DNA from: JBOHUC01 sp050733935
GTDB lineage: Bacteria > Eisenbacteria > RBG-16-71-46 > DASYSL01
DNA length: 17,539 bases
Direction: 5' to 3'
Assembly: GCA_050733935.1 (NCBI GenBank)
Contig: JBOHUC010000156.1
Location: 1 to 17,539 of the forward strand
Part shown: positions 7,612-15,044 of the stretch, piece by piece
Numbering within the stretch: the stretch's first letter is position 1
Layout of the letters: every line of letters starts with the position of its first letter
Notes under the pieces: model-generated
Seen by the model: the letters and a program-made list of their open reading frames with translations, nothing else
What the model was told of the DNA's origin: nothing
Database searches by the model: none
Program-made: the position numbers and the translations under genes

Positions 7612-8786
7612 GCGTGGTCCGGCTCGTCTCCGTGTCGAAGACGTACGCGGGATCGGATCGTCCCGCGCTCCTCGACCTGTCGCTCGAGGTCGCGTCCGGG
7701 GAATTCCTCGTGCTCGTGGGGCCGTCCGGGTGCGGCAAGTCGACGGCCCTGCGATCGATCGCCGGGCTCGAGGACGTCGATCAAGGGGAAGTGTGGATCG
7801 GTGACCGCGACGTGACGGACGTTCCGCCGCGCGACCGCGACATCGCGATGGTGTTCCAGAACTACGCGCTCTATCCGCACATGACCGTGTACGACAATCT
7901 CGCGTTCGGATTGAAACTCCGCAAGACGCCGAAGCCGGACATCGACCGGCGTGTCCGGGAAGCGGCCGAAACGCTCGGTCTCACGCGCTATCTCGACCGG
8001 AAGCCGCGCGCGCTCTCGGGCGGCGAGCGGCAGCGCGTGGCACTCGGACGGGCGCTCGTGAGGCGGCCCAAGGTCTTCCTGTTCGACGAGCCGCTCTCGA
8101 ATCTCGACGCGCAGCTGCGCGTGCAGATGCGGGCCGAGCTCCATCGCATCCACCAGCAGGTCTCCTCGACCATGATCTACGTGACGCACGATCAGGTCGA
8201 GGCGATGACGCTCGGTGACCGGATCGCGGTCCTCAAGGCCGGGATCCTGCAGCAGGTCGACACGCCGCTCTCGCTATACCAGCATCCGGCGAACCGTTTC
8301 GTGGCCGGCTTCATTGGAAGCCCGTCCATGAATTTCCTTCGCGGAACGGTGGACACAGAAGGCGGAGCGGTGCGCCTCGACGGCGCGACATGGGCGATCC
8401 CGCAGGATGCGCGCGACGCGGCCCGCGCGCAGGCCGGCCGCGAGGTGTGGGTGGGAGTGCGGCCGGAGCACGTGCGCGCCGAGGCCGCCGGCTCCGGTGC
8501 GCCCGCCGCGGGCGCAGGTGGCTCGGGGAGCGGCCTCGCCGGCACTGTGGAGTTCACCGAAGTGCTCGGCGCGGAGACGCTCCTGCACGTGAAGACGAGC
8601 ACGGGCACGATCGTCGTGCGGACCGCACCGGAGCGGGCGAGCCTCGCGGGGTCGAACGTCCACCTGACCGCCGATCGCGACGCGCTTCATCTGTTCGACA
8701 CGGGAAACGAAACGAGCCTGCGCGGAACCGGAGCTCTGGCTACAGCGTCCCCAGCAGATCGAAGCGGCGTCCCAACGAGAAGTTGA
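7608..8786 (+). CDS. ABC transporter ATP-binding protein, UgpC/MalK family
   Basis: This 392-residue ATPase has all nucleotide-binding motifs: Walker A GPSGCGKST (38-46), Q-loop MVFQNYALYPHMTV (81-94), signature LSGGERQ (136-142), Walker B VFLFDEP (156-162), D-loop and H194 (THDQVEAM). After residue 240 comes a MalK/UgpC-type regulatory domain with GVRPEHV (283-289). A glycine/alanine/serine-rich insert occupies about 292-309, and about 26 residues extend past the usual HLFD end. Such ATPases energise carbohydrate or glycerol-phosphate importers and can serve several permeases. No permease or binding protein is next to it, so its partners are elsewhere or unknown. It starts at GTG 7608 inside the previous stop (GTGA), with AGGTGG upstream at 7599-7604. 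Its 3' end overlaps the convergent barrel gene by 47 bases. Confidence 0.93.
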   Translation: MSVVRLVSVSKTYAGSDRPALLDLSLEVASGEFLVLVGPSGCGKSTALRSIAGLEDVDQGEVWIGDRDVTDVPPRDRDIAMVFQNYALYPHMTVYDNLAFGLKLRKTPKPDIDRRVREAAETLGLTRYLDRKPRALSGGERQRVALGRALVRRPKVFLFDEPLSNLDAQLRVQMRAELHRIHQQVSSTMIYVTHDQVEAMTLGDRIAVLKAGILQQVDTPLSLYQHPANRFVAGFIGSPSMNFLRGTVDTEGGAVRLDGATWAIPQDARDAARAQAGREVWVGVRPEHVRAEAAGSGAPAAGAGGSGSGLAGTVEFTEVLGAETLLHVKTSTGTIVVRTAPERASLAGSNVHLTADRDALHLFDTGNETSLRGTGALATASPADRSGVPTRS

Positions 8787-10140
8787 GCGTCAGGTCGCCC
8801 GACTGCGTCCCGACGGGCCATCCGAGCTCGATGCGCCACCACACGTCGGGATCGGGAATCCCGAACCGCGAGATCATTCCGAACCCCGCCGTGCCGCGCC
8901 AGAACTCGCCGGGCGGCTTCGAGAAGACGACATTGCGTCCGCCGGGATCGTCCCACGCCGCTGCGGCCTGCGCGAAGAAAAGCGGCTGGAGCACGAGCCA
9001 GTCGGGCTTTCGAAGCCCGATCGACTGCAGGACGTTCGCGGCATGCGTGAACTCGACTTTCGCCCCGAGCAGGTGGTCCGTGCCGCCGACGCCGTAAGGA
9101 AGCGAGGGAATGAGCTTCGCGCCGCCGATCTCGAAGCGCCGCTGTCGTGGGGCGTTCGCAGCCGCCGCACCGCCTTCGATTTGAATGTGGGTCTTGAGCG
9201 ATTGCCCGAGGCGAAACGCCTTCCCGAGCACGCCGCGGATCCGCCAGCGATCCGATCCTCCGCCGCGAGCGTCGAGCCGCGCGCCGAGCTCCCAGTCGAT
9301 GCGCCGGAATGCGATCCCGCCGAGCGGCTCCGAATAGCTCTCGTCGGTGGCGAGCGTGTTGATCGGAACCTGGTCCTCCGCGCCGAAGAGGCTCCAGCGC
9401 GTGACGAGCGGCATCATGCGGTCCTTCGCATTCCGGTAACCCGCGTGGAATGCCCAGTCGCCGGTCCAGAACAGGAGCCGGCCGGTGAATCCGCGCATCT
9501 CGTACACGCTCTGCGCGACCCGTCCGTTCATAAAGGAACCGACCGCGCCGTTGTCCGGATCGGCGTGCTCGGGCATGAAGGCCACGGTCTCGCGTGCATA
9601 CCGAAGATCGACGTCGAGCCGCGTCCCCTCGCCGATCCGGCCGCCGGAGAGGTTCTCGTAGCGCGTGATGCGCTGGCCCGGATGCCACAGGTTGCGCCGG
9701 TATCCGAATTCGTAGCGCCCCGCCTTGTTGTCGAACCCGTACGAACCGCGCATCGTGAGCACGCCGAACGGCGCGGAGGACACGACCATCCCCGCCCCGA
9801 GCACGGGGCCCGACGCGCGATGGAAACCGAGCACCGGAAACCAGGACGTGCGGAGATCGCCGCGCGTCCGGCCCGTGACGCCGGGCCCCAGGCCGTGGTG
9901 CGCGATCAGGGAATCGAGCCCGGTTGTGTCGAACGCCACGCTCGTTGCGCCGAACGAGGCGTCGGTCGAGTCGGCGAGCCCCTTGAAGAACTCGGCGAGT
10001 GAATCGGGCGGGGCCGGCTCGGGAGCCTGTGCGTGCGCCGGCCCCTCGAGCGCGGCGAGCGCGAAGAGCGCGGCGAGGGCGACGAGCACCGTGACGATTC
10101 CGAGGACGGGGACTGCGACCCGAGTGGCGCTCCGGCTCAT
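8740..10140 (-). CDS. Predicted outer-membrane beta-barrel protein
   Basis: This 466-residue protein begins with a long signal sequence (hydrophobic core about residues 8-31) ending in a plausible AHA/Q cleavage site at 37/38. The rest is rich in alternating hydrophobic and polar strands with aromatic girdles (for example RYEFGYRRNLW, LLFWTGDWAFHAGYR, DVWWRIELGWPV) and ends in a LTLNFSLGRRF strand near the C-terminus. This is the look of a 12-16-strand outer-membrane barrel, comparable to the barrel half of surface-antigen proteins but with no POTRA domains visible. I do not recognise a named family. Its ATG overlaps the stop of the LolA-like gene (ATGA, 10137-10140), so the two are made together and probably act together at the outer membrane. 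Its last 47 bases overlap the ABC ATPase gene on the other strand. Confidence 0.8.
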   Translation of the reverse strand: MSRSATRVAVPVLGIVTVLVALAALFALAALEGPAHAQAPEPAPPDSLAEFFKGLADSTDASFGATSVAFDTTGLDSLIAHHGLGPGVTGRTRGDLRTSWFPVLGFHRASGPVLGAGMVVSSAPFGVLTMRGSYGFDNKAGRYEFGYRRNLWHPGQRITRYENLSGGRIGEGTRLDVDLRYARETVAFMPEHADPDNGAVGSFMNGRVAQSVYEMRGFTGRLLFWTGDWAFHAGYRNAKDRMMPLVTRWSLFGAEDQVPINTLATDESYSEPLGGIAFRRIDWELGARLDARGGGSDRWRIRGVLGKAFRLGQSLKTHIQIEGGAAAANAPRQRRFEIGGAKLIPSLPYGVGGTDHLLGAKVEFTHAANVLQSIGLRKPDWLVLQPLFFAQAAAAWDDPGGRNVVFSKPPGEFWRGTAGFGMISRFGIPDPDVWWRIELGWPVGTQSGDLTLNFSLGRRFDLLGTL

Positions 10141-11027
10141 TTGGTCTGGCTCGCGAAGATCGAGTCGTCGATGCCCTGATTGATCTTCCAGTCGGTTTGC
10201 ATGACCGTGAGATCCACGGTCGCCGGCACGTCCTCACGCGCGACCCTCCCCATGAAGCGCGCGAACGACGTGAGCTGCACGCGGGCGAGGAGGCGCGAGA
10301 GCACCCACCACTGGCCATCGACCTGTGTGCGCTCCAGCACGCACGAGTCGATACTCTTGACGAAGAGCGGCGCAGGGGAGCGGTCCCGGTACCAGAACTC
10401 CTCGCGCACGATCACGAATTCGTTCGTGTCCACCCAGACCCGCCCGGTCGGCAGCGCGTCGAGCTTCGATCGGGGCGCGAAGCCGATCTCGTAGACGACG
10501 TGTCCGCCGATCAGGTGGCGCCGGTCGATCGAGAACTTGTAGCGGGCCCGAAGCCGCGGCTCGAACGCGAACGAGACGAGCTGCTCGCGCATCGTGGGGC
10601 TCGCCGTCACCTCGACGTCGTCGTCGTCCTTCTTCTCGAAATCCGTTCGCTTGCGAAGCGTGACCTCGCGCACCTTGTCCGGCTGCTTCTTGTAGACGCG
10701 GCTCGCGAAGTCGAGCTTGTGCTTGCCCTGGGGCTTCCCACCCTTCTGCTCGATGTAGGTCACGAGTCCGAGCATCGTGTAGGTCTGATCCTTCATCATC
10801 GAGTCCCGCCGCGCTTCCCCCTTCGCCACCCGATCGAGGATTTCGTCGAGCGTCACCCGCGGGGCGGTGACGATGAATTCGGGAAGCAGCGCGGATGGAA
10901 TGGGAATCGTGTCTTCGACCGCGAGCGTGGGGGACGTGCCGGCGGAAACGGAGGCGGATCGTGCGCTCGAGGGCACGACGAACAGAAGGGCGAGGCTCAT
11001 GCCGATCGCCGCGAGGGCGAGCTTCAC
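10137..11027 (-). CDS. Secreted protein with probable LolA-like (outer-membrane lipoprotein-sorting) fold
   Basis: This 296-residue protein has a clear signal peptide (hydrophobic core about 3-20, cleavage near SARSA). The mature part carries a TLDEILDRVAKGEARRDSM helix followed by a run of long beta strands typical of the LolA/LppX half-barrel: FASRVYKKQPDKVREVTLRKR, GGHVVYEIGFAP, GRVWVDTNEFVIVREEFWYRD and QWWVLSRLLARVQL. An unusual charged stretch, EKKDDDDVEV, sits between strands. LolA-like periplasmic proteins bind lipid or lipoprotein acyl chains; a role in carrying a hydrophobic cargo to the coupled barrel protein is inference. Translation starts at GTG 11027, with AAGGAAG about seven bases upstream. 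A sigma-70-like promoter lies at 11075-11103. No lipobox cysteine is visible. Confidence 0.78.
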   Translation of the reverse strand: MKLALAAIGMSLALLFVVPSSARSASVSAGTSPTLAVEDTIPIPSALLPEFIVTAPRVTLDEILDRVAKGEARRDSMMKDQTYTMLGLVTYIEQKGGKPQGKHKLDFASRVYKKQPDKVREVTLRKRTDFEKKDDDDVEVTASPTMREQLVSFAFEPRLRARYKFSIDRRHLIGGHVVYEIGFAPRSKLDALPTGRVWVDTNEFVIVREEFWYRDRSPAPLFVKSIDSCVLERTQVDGQWWVLSRLLARVQLTSFARFMGRVAREDVPATVDLTVMQTDWKINQGIDDSIFASQTK

Positions 11028-11032
11028 GGAGC

Positions 11033-11039
11033 TTCCTTT
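11033..11039 (-). promoter_or_regulatory. Ribosome binding site supporting the GTG start at 11027
   Basis: On the minus strand AAAGGAAG precedes the GTG with about six bases of spacing. It decides the start, because the first ATG in this frame lies nine codons further in, within the signal peptide. Confidence 0.6.
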
Positions 11040-11064
11040 CTCAGTGGCGACGGCGGCGGGAACC

Positions 11065-11074
11065 GATCGCGATC
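11065..11074. repeat. Ten-base palindrome at the predicted transcription start
   Basis: GATCGCGATC is a perfect palindrome placed directly after the predicted -10 element of the LolA-like/barrel operon. That position suits a repressor site, but a palindrome this short made of GATC/CGCG can arise by chance in GC-rich DNA. Confidence 0.3.
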
Positions 11075-11103
11075 ATTACGCTCGATCCGGCCGGGAGTTT
11101 CAA
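11075..11103 (-). promoter_or_regulatory. Sigma-70-like promoter for the LolA-like/barrel operon
   Basis: On the minus strand TTGAAA (11103-11098) and CGTAAT (11080-11075) are 17 bases apart, five and four matches to consensus. It lies in the 96-base gap after the glycosidase-like gene and about 50 bases before the GTG start, so the envelope pair can be transcribed independently of the upstream genes. A ten-base perfect palindrome, GATCGCGATC (11065-11074), abuts the -10 on its downstream side and could be an operator. Confidence 0.45.
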
Positions 11104-11123
11104 CCGCCGGGCAAGGAGGAAGA

Positions 11124-12533
11124 TCAGCGCCCGCTTCCGGTCCCCGGATCCTGCGTTCCCTGCGGACGATACCCGATCGTGAGAGGGATTGCGGCCCCGG
11201 GCTCGAGCTCGAGGGCGAGGGGAGCCGAGGGATCGAGTAAAGGTCCGGGTTCAAGACCCCGCTCCGGGTTATTCACCCGGACCGCGACAACCGATGAGTC
11301 GAAAGAGAACTCGAATCGGTGCGGAGTGGAGACATCGCGATTCACGATCATCCAGATCCTTTCTCCACCGTGAAGCGAAGAATAGCCAATGGTCAGGGGT
11401 CCGCCCTCCGCGCGTGTGAGTCCCGGAACCGGTCCCCGAGGGACAGGGCTGCCTCGGGGCCAGGACCCTCCCAGATGACGAGCCGTCAGCGGGCGTCCAT
11501 CGATGAAGCGCGCGAACGTCCGAATCTCCAAATTGAGAGCACGAATTGCTTCGTATTGCGATGTCGGCCTTCCGTCGTAGTCGACCACGCCATCGTGCCA
11601 GCGATACGGCTCCTCACGCGGATTGGGCGTCCAGTAGGTGAACCAGATGATGCCGCATGCGCCATGCGCGAGCGCCTCCATCGCCTGGTAGCGCGCGATT
11701 TCAAGCGTGGCGGGCGGAAACGGTCCGTGCCCCGTGAGCAGGAGGACAGCGCCGAACGGACAGAGGGTTTCGGCAGCGACGCGCGACGCGTTGTCGAGCG
11801 AGAGCAGGAAACCCGCATCTTCGCCGCGCGTCGTGTGCGCATAGCGATCGAACGTGAAAAGCCCGAGCCGACCCTGTTCGATGAGAGATGTGAGGTCCGC
11901 ACGCCATCTCGCCTGTTCCTTCGCATCCGCGGTTGGGGCAACGCCAACGACGTTGACAAAGGCCGGATGCCTGTCGTCCTCCTCTGCGAACGCCTGTGTC
12001 AATTCGGCGAGTTGCCCAAAGCTCGCCGGTAACGGCTCGTCGGCAACGAAGTAGCCTGCGAGCGAAGGATGCCCTTGCATGTCCCGAATGACCGCCCGCA
12101 CTCGCTCGCGCCAACCGGGTGTCGTGGCGGCATCAGGGTGGACACGCTCGTCCCGAGGAAGGAAGCGGACCCTTCCGCCGGCGAGAGTGTCGAGGAGTGC
12201 GAGGGTCTCGAGATTGTCAGCCGTTCCGTTTCGGTCTTCGAGAGGGGTCACGGCCAGATCGAATTCGGCAGCCGCAAATCGCGCCCAGTCCTGGGGGGCG
12301 GGGGGATCGGTGCGGGGCGCGACCCAGGCGCCGATGAAGAACGGCAGGCGGGGAAAGGGTGCCACTCGACGTACCCACCGCGGATCATCCGAGAGCGCTT
12401 CGTCGGAAGCGTCCTTCGCCGATTCCCCGACCCCACGAAAGGTAGAGCGTTCGGGTAGGCCAAGGATGGAGAGCAGAGCGACCGCGACGGCGAGGGCAAT
12501 ACCGATCGCCAGAATGCGGAGGCGCGAGACCAT
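11124..12533 (-). CDS. Membrane-anchored glycoside-hydrolase-like TIM-barrel protein
   Basis: This 469-residue protein opens with one hydrophobic segment (about 6-25) that is either a signal peptide or an N-terminal anchor. A (beta/alpha)8-like core follows: FFIGAWVAP (65-73), FDLAVTPL (91-98), GYFVADEP (160-167), a FTFDRY strand (227-231), and GIIWFTYWTP (294-303). The DEP motif at the end of a strand is where many TIM-barrel glycosidases place their acid/base glutamate, here E166. A beta-sandwich follows (about 375-455, with WMIVNRD and LELEPGAAIPL), as in GH42-like and related enzymes. The substrate is unknown. Start ATG 12533 directly precedes the anchor; no Shine-Dalgarno is visible. It lies 25 bases after dinB on the same strand. 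Its composition is less GC-rich and its codon use looser than neighbouring genes. Confidence 0.72.
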   Translation of the reverse strand: MVSRLRILAIGIALAVAVALLSILGLPERSTFRGVGESAKDASDEALSDDPRWVRRVAPFPRLPFFIGAWVAPRTDPPAPQDWARFAAAEFDLAVTPLEDRNGTADNLETLALLDTLAGGRVRFLPRDERVHPDAATTPGWRERVRAVIRDMQGHPSLAGYFVADEPLPASFGQLAELTQAFAEEDDRHPAFVNVVGVAPTADAKEQARWRADLTSLIEQGRLGLFTFDRYAHTTRGEDAGFLLSLDNASRVAAETLCPFGAVLLLTGHGPFPPATLEIARYQAMEALAHGACGIIWFTYWTPNPREEPYRWHDGVVDYDGRPTSQYEAIRALNLEIRTFARFIDGRPLTARHLGGSWPRGSPVPRGPVPGLTRAEGGPLTIGYSSLHGGERIWMIVNRDVSTPHRFEFSFDSSVVAVRVNNPERGLEPGPLLDPSAPLALELEPGAAIPLTIGYRPQGTQDPGTGSGR

Positions 12534-12558
12534 ACGGGAAAGGGCGGGATCGCGCGGA

Positions 12559-13776
12559 CTACGAACGCTTGCCAAGATCGGTCCCGGTGTCGCGCACGTC
12601 TCCCGCGAGAAGCGCCTGCGCGCGCCGGATCGATCCGCGTCCGAATTTCTCCTCGACCTGGTCGAGCGCGCGCATGAAGCGCTCGTTCGCCGCGCGCTCC
12701 GGCTCCTCGGTTCCGTCGAACAGCGGAAGCGTTTCGCCCGCGGCTTCGACCAGGCCGGAAGCTCCCACCCCAATGAGGCGAATGGGACGCACGAGCGGAT
12801 CCGCTTCGAGGAGCGAGCGCGCCGCGCCGTAGATCACGTCGCCGTCGTCGGTCGTCCCACCGAGCGTCCGGCGTCGCGTGCGGGTCGCGAACGTGTCGTC
12901 GCGCAGCTTGACCTGAACAACGCGGCCGCGCAGGCCGGCGCGGCGCAAACGCGCCGCCACCCGCTGCGCCTGGTCGGCGAGAACGGCGAGAAGCTCCGCG
13001 CGGTCGGTCAGGTCTTCGGCGAACGTCATTTCGCTGCTCAGCGACTTCGCGGGCTCGTCGGGCACGACCGGGCGATCGTCGTGGCCGAGCGCGAGCTCGC
13101 GCAGCACGAGGCCCTGCTCGCCGAGCTGGTCGCGCAGCCAGGGAGCGGGCCGCGCGGCCACGTCGCCGATCGTCTTGAGTCCGAGCGCGATCAGCCGCGG
13201 AGCGGTCTTTCGCCCGACTCCCCACAGGCGATCGACCGGCAGCGGATGGAGGAAGTCGAGAAGGTCCGTCGCGCTCACGATCACGAGCCCGTCGGGCTTC
13301 CCGTGATCGGACGCGAGTTTCGCCGCGAACTTGCAGGGAGCGATCCCGACCGACGCGGTCAGTCCCACGGCGGCGCGCACCGAGTCCTTGATGCGGCGGC
13401 CGAGGGACTCGGGCGGACCGAAGTGGCGCTCCTGTCCGGTGACGTCGAGGAAGGCCTCGTCGAGTGAGATCGGCTCGACGAGCGGGGCGAATCCGTCGAG
13501 CACCTCGAACACGCGCGTCGACACCTGGGCGTATTTCGCCGGATCCCCCGGCAGGCGGACCAGGTCGGGACAAAGCCGGACCGCACGCGCCATCGGCATC
13601 GCGGAGTGGATCCCGAACCGCCGGGCCTCGTACGACGCCGCGGCCACGACACCACGCTGGTCGGGTGCGCCGCCGACCACGACCGGCCGGCCGGCGAGCG
13701 AAGGATCGTCCCGAATCTCGACTGCGGCATAGAACGCATCCATGTCCACGTGCGCAATCAGGCGATCGGGGTGCAT
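12559..13776 (-). CDS. dinB: DNA polymerase IV (Y-family translesion polymerase)
   Basis: This 405-residue protein is a complete DinB. The palm begins with HVDMDAFYAAVE (9-20), giving metal ligand D11 and a tyrosine steric gate at Y16. SLDEAFLDVT (104-113) supplies D106 and E107. Fingers (ASYEARRFGIHSAMP), thumb helix-hairpin-helix (LWGVGRKTAPRLIALGLKTIGDV, about 184-206) and the little-finger domain (SLSSEMTF onward) follow. A TLPLF segment (349-353) resembles a sliding-clamp binding motif, followed by the common ALDQVEEKFGRGSI tail. It copies past damaged bases at low fidelity. ATG 13776 is chosen because it sits just before the first palm strand; the long open frame upstream of it reads as non-coding. 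No Shine-Dalgarno or LexA-type operator is evident, so control by the SOS response is not shown here. Confidence 0.96.
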   Translation of the reverse strand: MHPDRLIAHVDMDAFYAAVEIRDDPSLAGRPVVVGGAPDQRGVVAAASYEARRFGIHSAMPMARAVRLCPDLVRLPGDPAKYAQVSTRVFEVLDGFAPLVEPISLDEAFLDVTGQERHFGPPESLGRRIKDSVRAAVGLTASVGIAPCKFAAKLASDHGKPDGLVIVSATDLLDFLHPLPVDRLWGVGRKTAPRLIALGLKTIGDVAARPAPWLRDQLGEQGLVLRELALGHDDRPVVPDEPAKSLSSEMTFAEDLTDRAELLAVLADQAQRVAARLRRAGLRGRVVQVKLRDDTFATRTRRRTLGGTTDDGDVIYGAARSLLEADPLVRPIRLIGVGASGLVEAAGETLPLFDGTEEPERAANERFMRALDQVEEKFGRGSIRRAQALLAGDVRDTGTDLGKRS

Positions 13777-14059
13777 GGCGCGGGAGCGTAGCACAGGCGT
13801 CTCACGGGGCCGTCCGGGGTGCGGCAGAGGTGACACAGCGCCGCCGCGCCAGCGACGGCGCGGGTTCCGGGCCGGCAAGGGGAGACGCACCGGGCCTCGA
13901 TCTCGAGGGTGCTTTGGGAGCCCGAACACAGCAGGCCATCCCTTGCTCTCGCAACTCGTTCGCGCGCGGCTCATGTGCGCCGCCGCGAAAGGGCGAGAGC
14001 GGACCTCGTCGCGCGGCCGGGGCGGCGTGGCAGCCCCGCCCGGCGGCACAGGCCATGCA

Positions 14060-14089
14060 TTGTGTGTTCGCGTTCGCCCGCGGTCTACA
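14060..14089 (+). promoter_or_regulatory. Weak promoter candidate for the small outer-membrane protein
   Basis: TTGTGT (14060-14065) and TCTACA (14084-14089) are 18 bases apart on the plus strand. Transcription would begin about 20 bases before the ATG at 14115, leaving room for the Shine-Dalgarno. The -10 matches consensus at only three positions, so this is tentative. Confidence 0.25.
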
Positions 14090-14104
14090 GGCTGCGGGCA
14101 CAAC

Positions 14105-14110
14105 GGAGGA
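14105..14110 (+). promoter_or_regulatory. Strong Shine-Dalgarno fixing the start at 14115
   Basis: GGAGGA lies four bases before the ATG. It is the strongest ribosome binding site in the window and suggests high expression, in keeping with an abundant outer-membrane protein. Confidence 0.75.
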
Positions 14111-14114
14111 TCCG

Positions 14115-14909
14115 ATGAAGAGCGCACCTCTGGTCGGTCTGTTCGTGCTTATGCTGGGCGTGTGGGGGCCGGCAACACCGGGGTCCGCCGAGGCCCTTGA
14201 ACCGTCTGTCGTGTCCATCGCGCGCCCGGCTTCGTTCGCCGGCTCCTTCGGTGTCCCGGGAGTCGGCAGTCCCGTGCCGCTTTACGTCACCCGCTATTAC
14301 AAGCCGCCGCCTCCGCCGCCGCCGCCGCTCGAGCGTCCGATTCTTGGCTGGGCCACGCTGCGCGGGGGTGTGTTCGACGCGGACAATGTCGCGAGCAACG
14401 ACTGGTCGATCGGGTTCAAGACGACCGGACTCATCTCTCCCATGTTCCAGGCGGGGCTTTCCGTCGACCTGATCCGGCGCGACGAAGAGGCCGGCTCCGT
14501 GATCATCCAGAGGGTGGACGGCGCGGGCCACGTGGTCGAGTCGCAGGCCACCCTTTACGACGTGGAATCGAATCTCGTTCCGGTCCTCGGCCTGCTCGAG
14601 GTCCACTTCCCGACCGACGTCGTCCGGCCCTACTTCGGGGCGGCGGGAGGATGGGAATTCCTCAACGTCCACGAGTTCGACGCGGCGCGAGGGTACGGAA
14701 TCGAAAGCAATTACGATGGTCCGGCCTACCAGTTCTACGGCGGAGCAAACTTTGCCATCTCGCCCCGGATCCATCTCAACGCTGAAGCATTCTGGAACGG
14801 TGCAACGGTGGACCGCGAGGTGTTCGACCCCGTGAGCGGTTTCATCTTTGAAGAGCGCATCGACCTCGACGGGTGGGGAGCGCGAGGGGGGTTGAGCTTC
14901 GCCTTCTGA
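14115..14909 (+). CDS. Small outer-membrane beta-barrel protein with polyproline linker
   Basis: This 264-residue protein has a signal peptide (core about 5-17, likely cleavage after GSA at 25). A flexible N-terminal region containing YVTRYYK and eight consecutive prolines (64-71) follows. From about residue 76 it becomes a compact eight-strand-type barrel of the OmpW/OmpA-like size class: GWATLRGGVFDAD, GFKTTGLISPMFQAGLSVDLI, LVPVLGLLEVHF, VRPYFGAAGGWEF, AYQFYGGANFAI, IHLNAEAFW and WGARGGLSFAF. It ends in phenylalanine, the classic signal for BAM-mediated outer-membrane insertion. The polyproline run could be a rigid spacer and would need EF-P for efficient translation. The ligand or function is unknown. 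It is a single gene, followed by a hairpin that may end transcription. Confidence 0.83.
   Translation: MKSAPLVGLFVLMLGVWGPATPGSAEALEPSVVSIARPASFAGSFGVPGVGSPVPLYVTRYYKPPPPPPPPLERPILGWATLRGGVFDADNVASNDWSIGFKTTGLISPMFQAGLSVDLIRRDEEAGSVIIQRVDGAGHVVESQATLYDVESNLVPVLGLLEVHFPTDVVRPYFGAAGGWEFLNVHEFDAARGYGIESNYDGPAYQFYGGANFAISPRIHLNAEAFWNGATVDREVFDPVSGFIFEERIDLDGWGARGGLSFAF
14304..14327 (+). repeat. CCG-type triplet run encoding eight prolines
   Basis: Seven CCG codons and one CCT form a near-perfect triplet tract inside the outer-membrane protein gene. Length changes by slipped replication would alter only the number of prolines, keeping the frame. Confidence 0.7.
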
Positions 14910-14930
14910 TCCGGAGCGACGACGGGGAGG

Positions 14931-14974
14931 AAGCGGAGAGGGGCGGGGTGCCGAGAGGCGCCCCGTTTCCGCTT
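14931..14974 (+). terminator. Bulged hairpin after the outer-membrane protein gene, possible terminator
   Basis: Twenty-one bases after the stop, AAGCGGA (14931-14937) pairs with TCCGCTT (14968-14974). Inside it CGGGGTGCC (14944-14952) pairs with GGCGCCCCG (14957-14965) using one G-T pair, around a GAGA loop. The structure is stable, but the following sequence has no real T-run, so it may act as a Rho-type or RNA-stabilising hairpin rather than an intrinsic terminator. Confidence 0.45.
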
Positions 14975-15044
14975 GGCAGCGCGGCCAAATGGAGCGAAGG
15001 TGCGCGGGAAGAGGCGCCCTCGAGCGCCGGGACTTTGAAGTGGT

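Larger units (their letters stand above)
13777..14114. other. Divergent intergenic region between dinB and the small outer-membrane protein gene
   Basis: This 338-base gap has no open frame that reads like protein in either direction. It holds the start-side signals of both flanking genes, a short hairpin (CCGCGCC/GGCGCGG arms at 13844-13850 and 13857-13863, six-base loop), and a weak plus-strand promoter-like pair near 14060-14089. Nothing else stands out. Confidence 0.6.

Noticed and set aside
13844..13863. Short GC hairpin as a dinB regulatory element
   Set aside because: A seven-pair GC stem is common by chance at this base composition and bears no resemblance to a LexA operator.
13777..14127. 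Upstream extension of the dinB frame to 14127
   Set aside because: The added residues are Pro/Arg-rich and precede the universally conserved N-terminal palm strand, so the ATG at 13776 is the start.
13802..14218. Possible small genes in the dinB/outer-membrane protein gap
   Set aside because: Candidate frames on both strands are Arg/Pro/Ala-rich, have no ribosome site, and overlap the real gene on one side.
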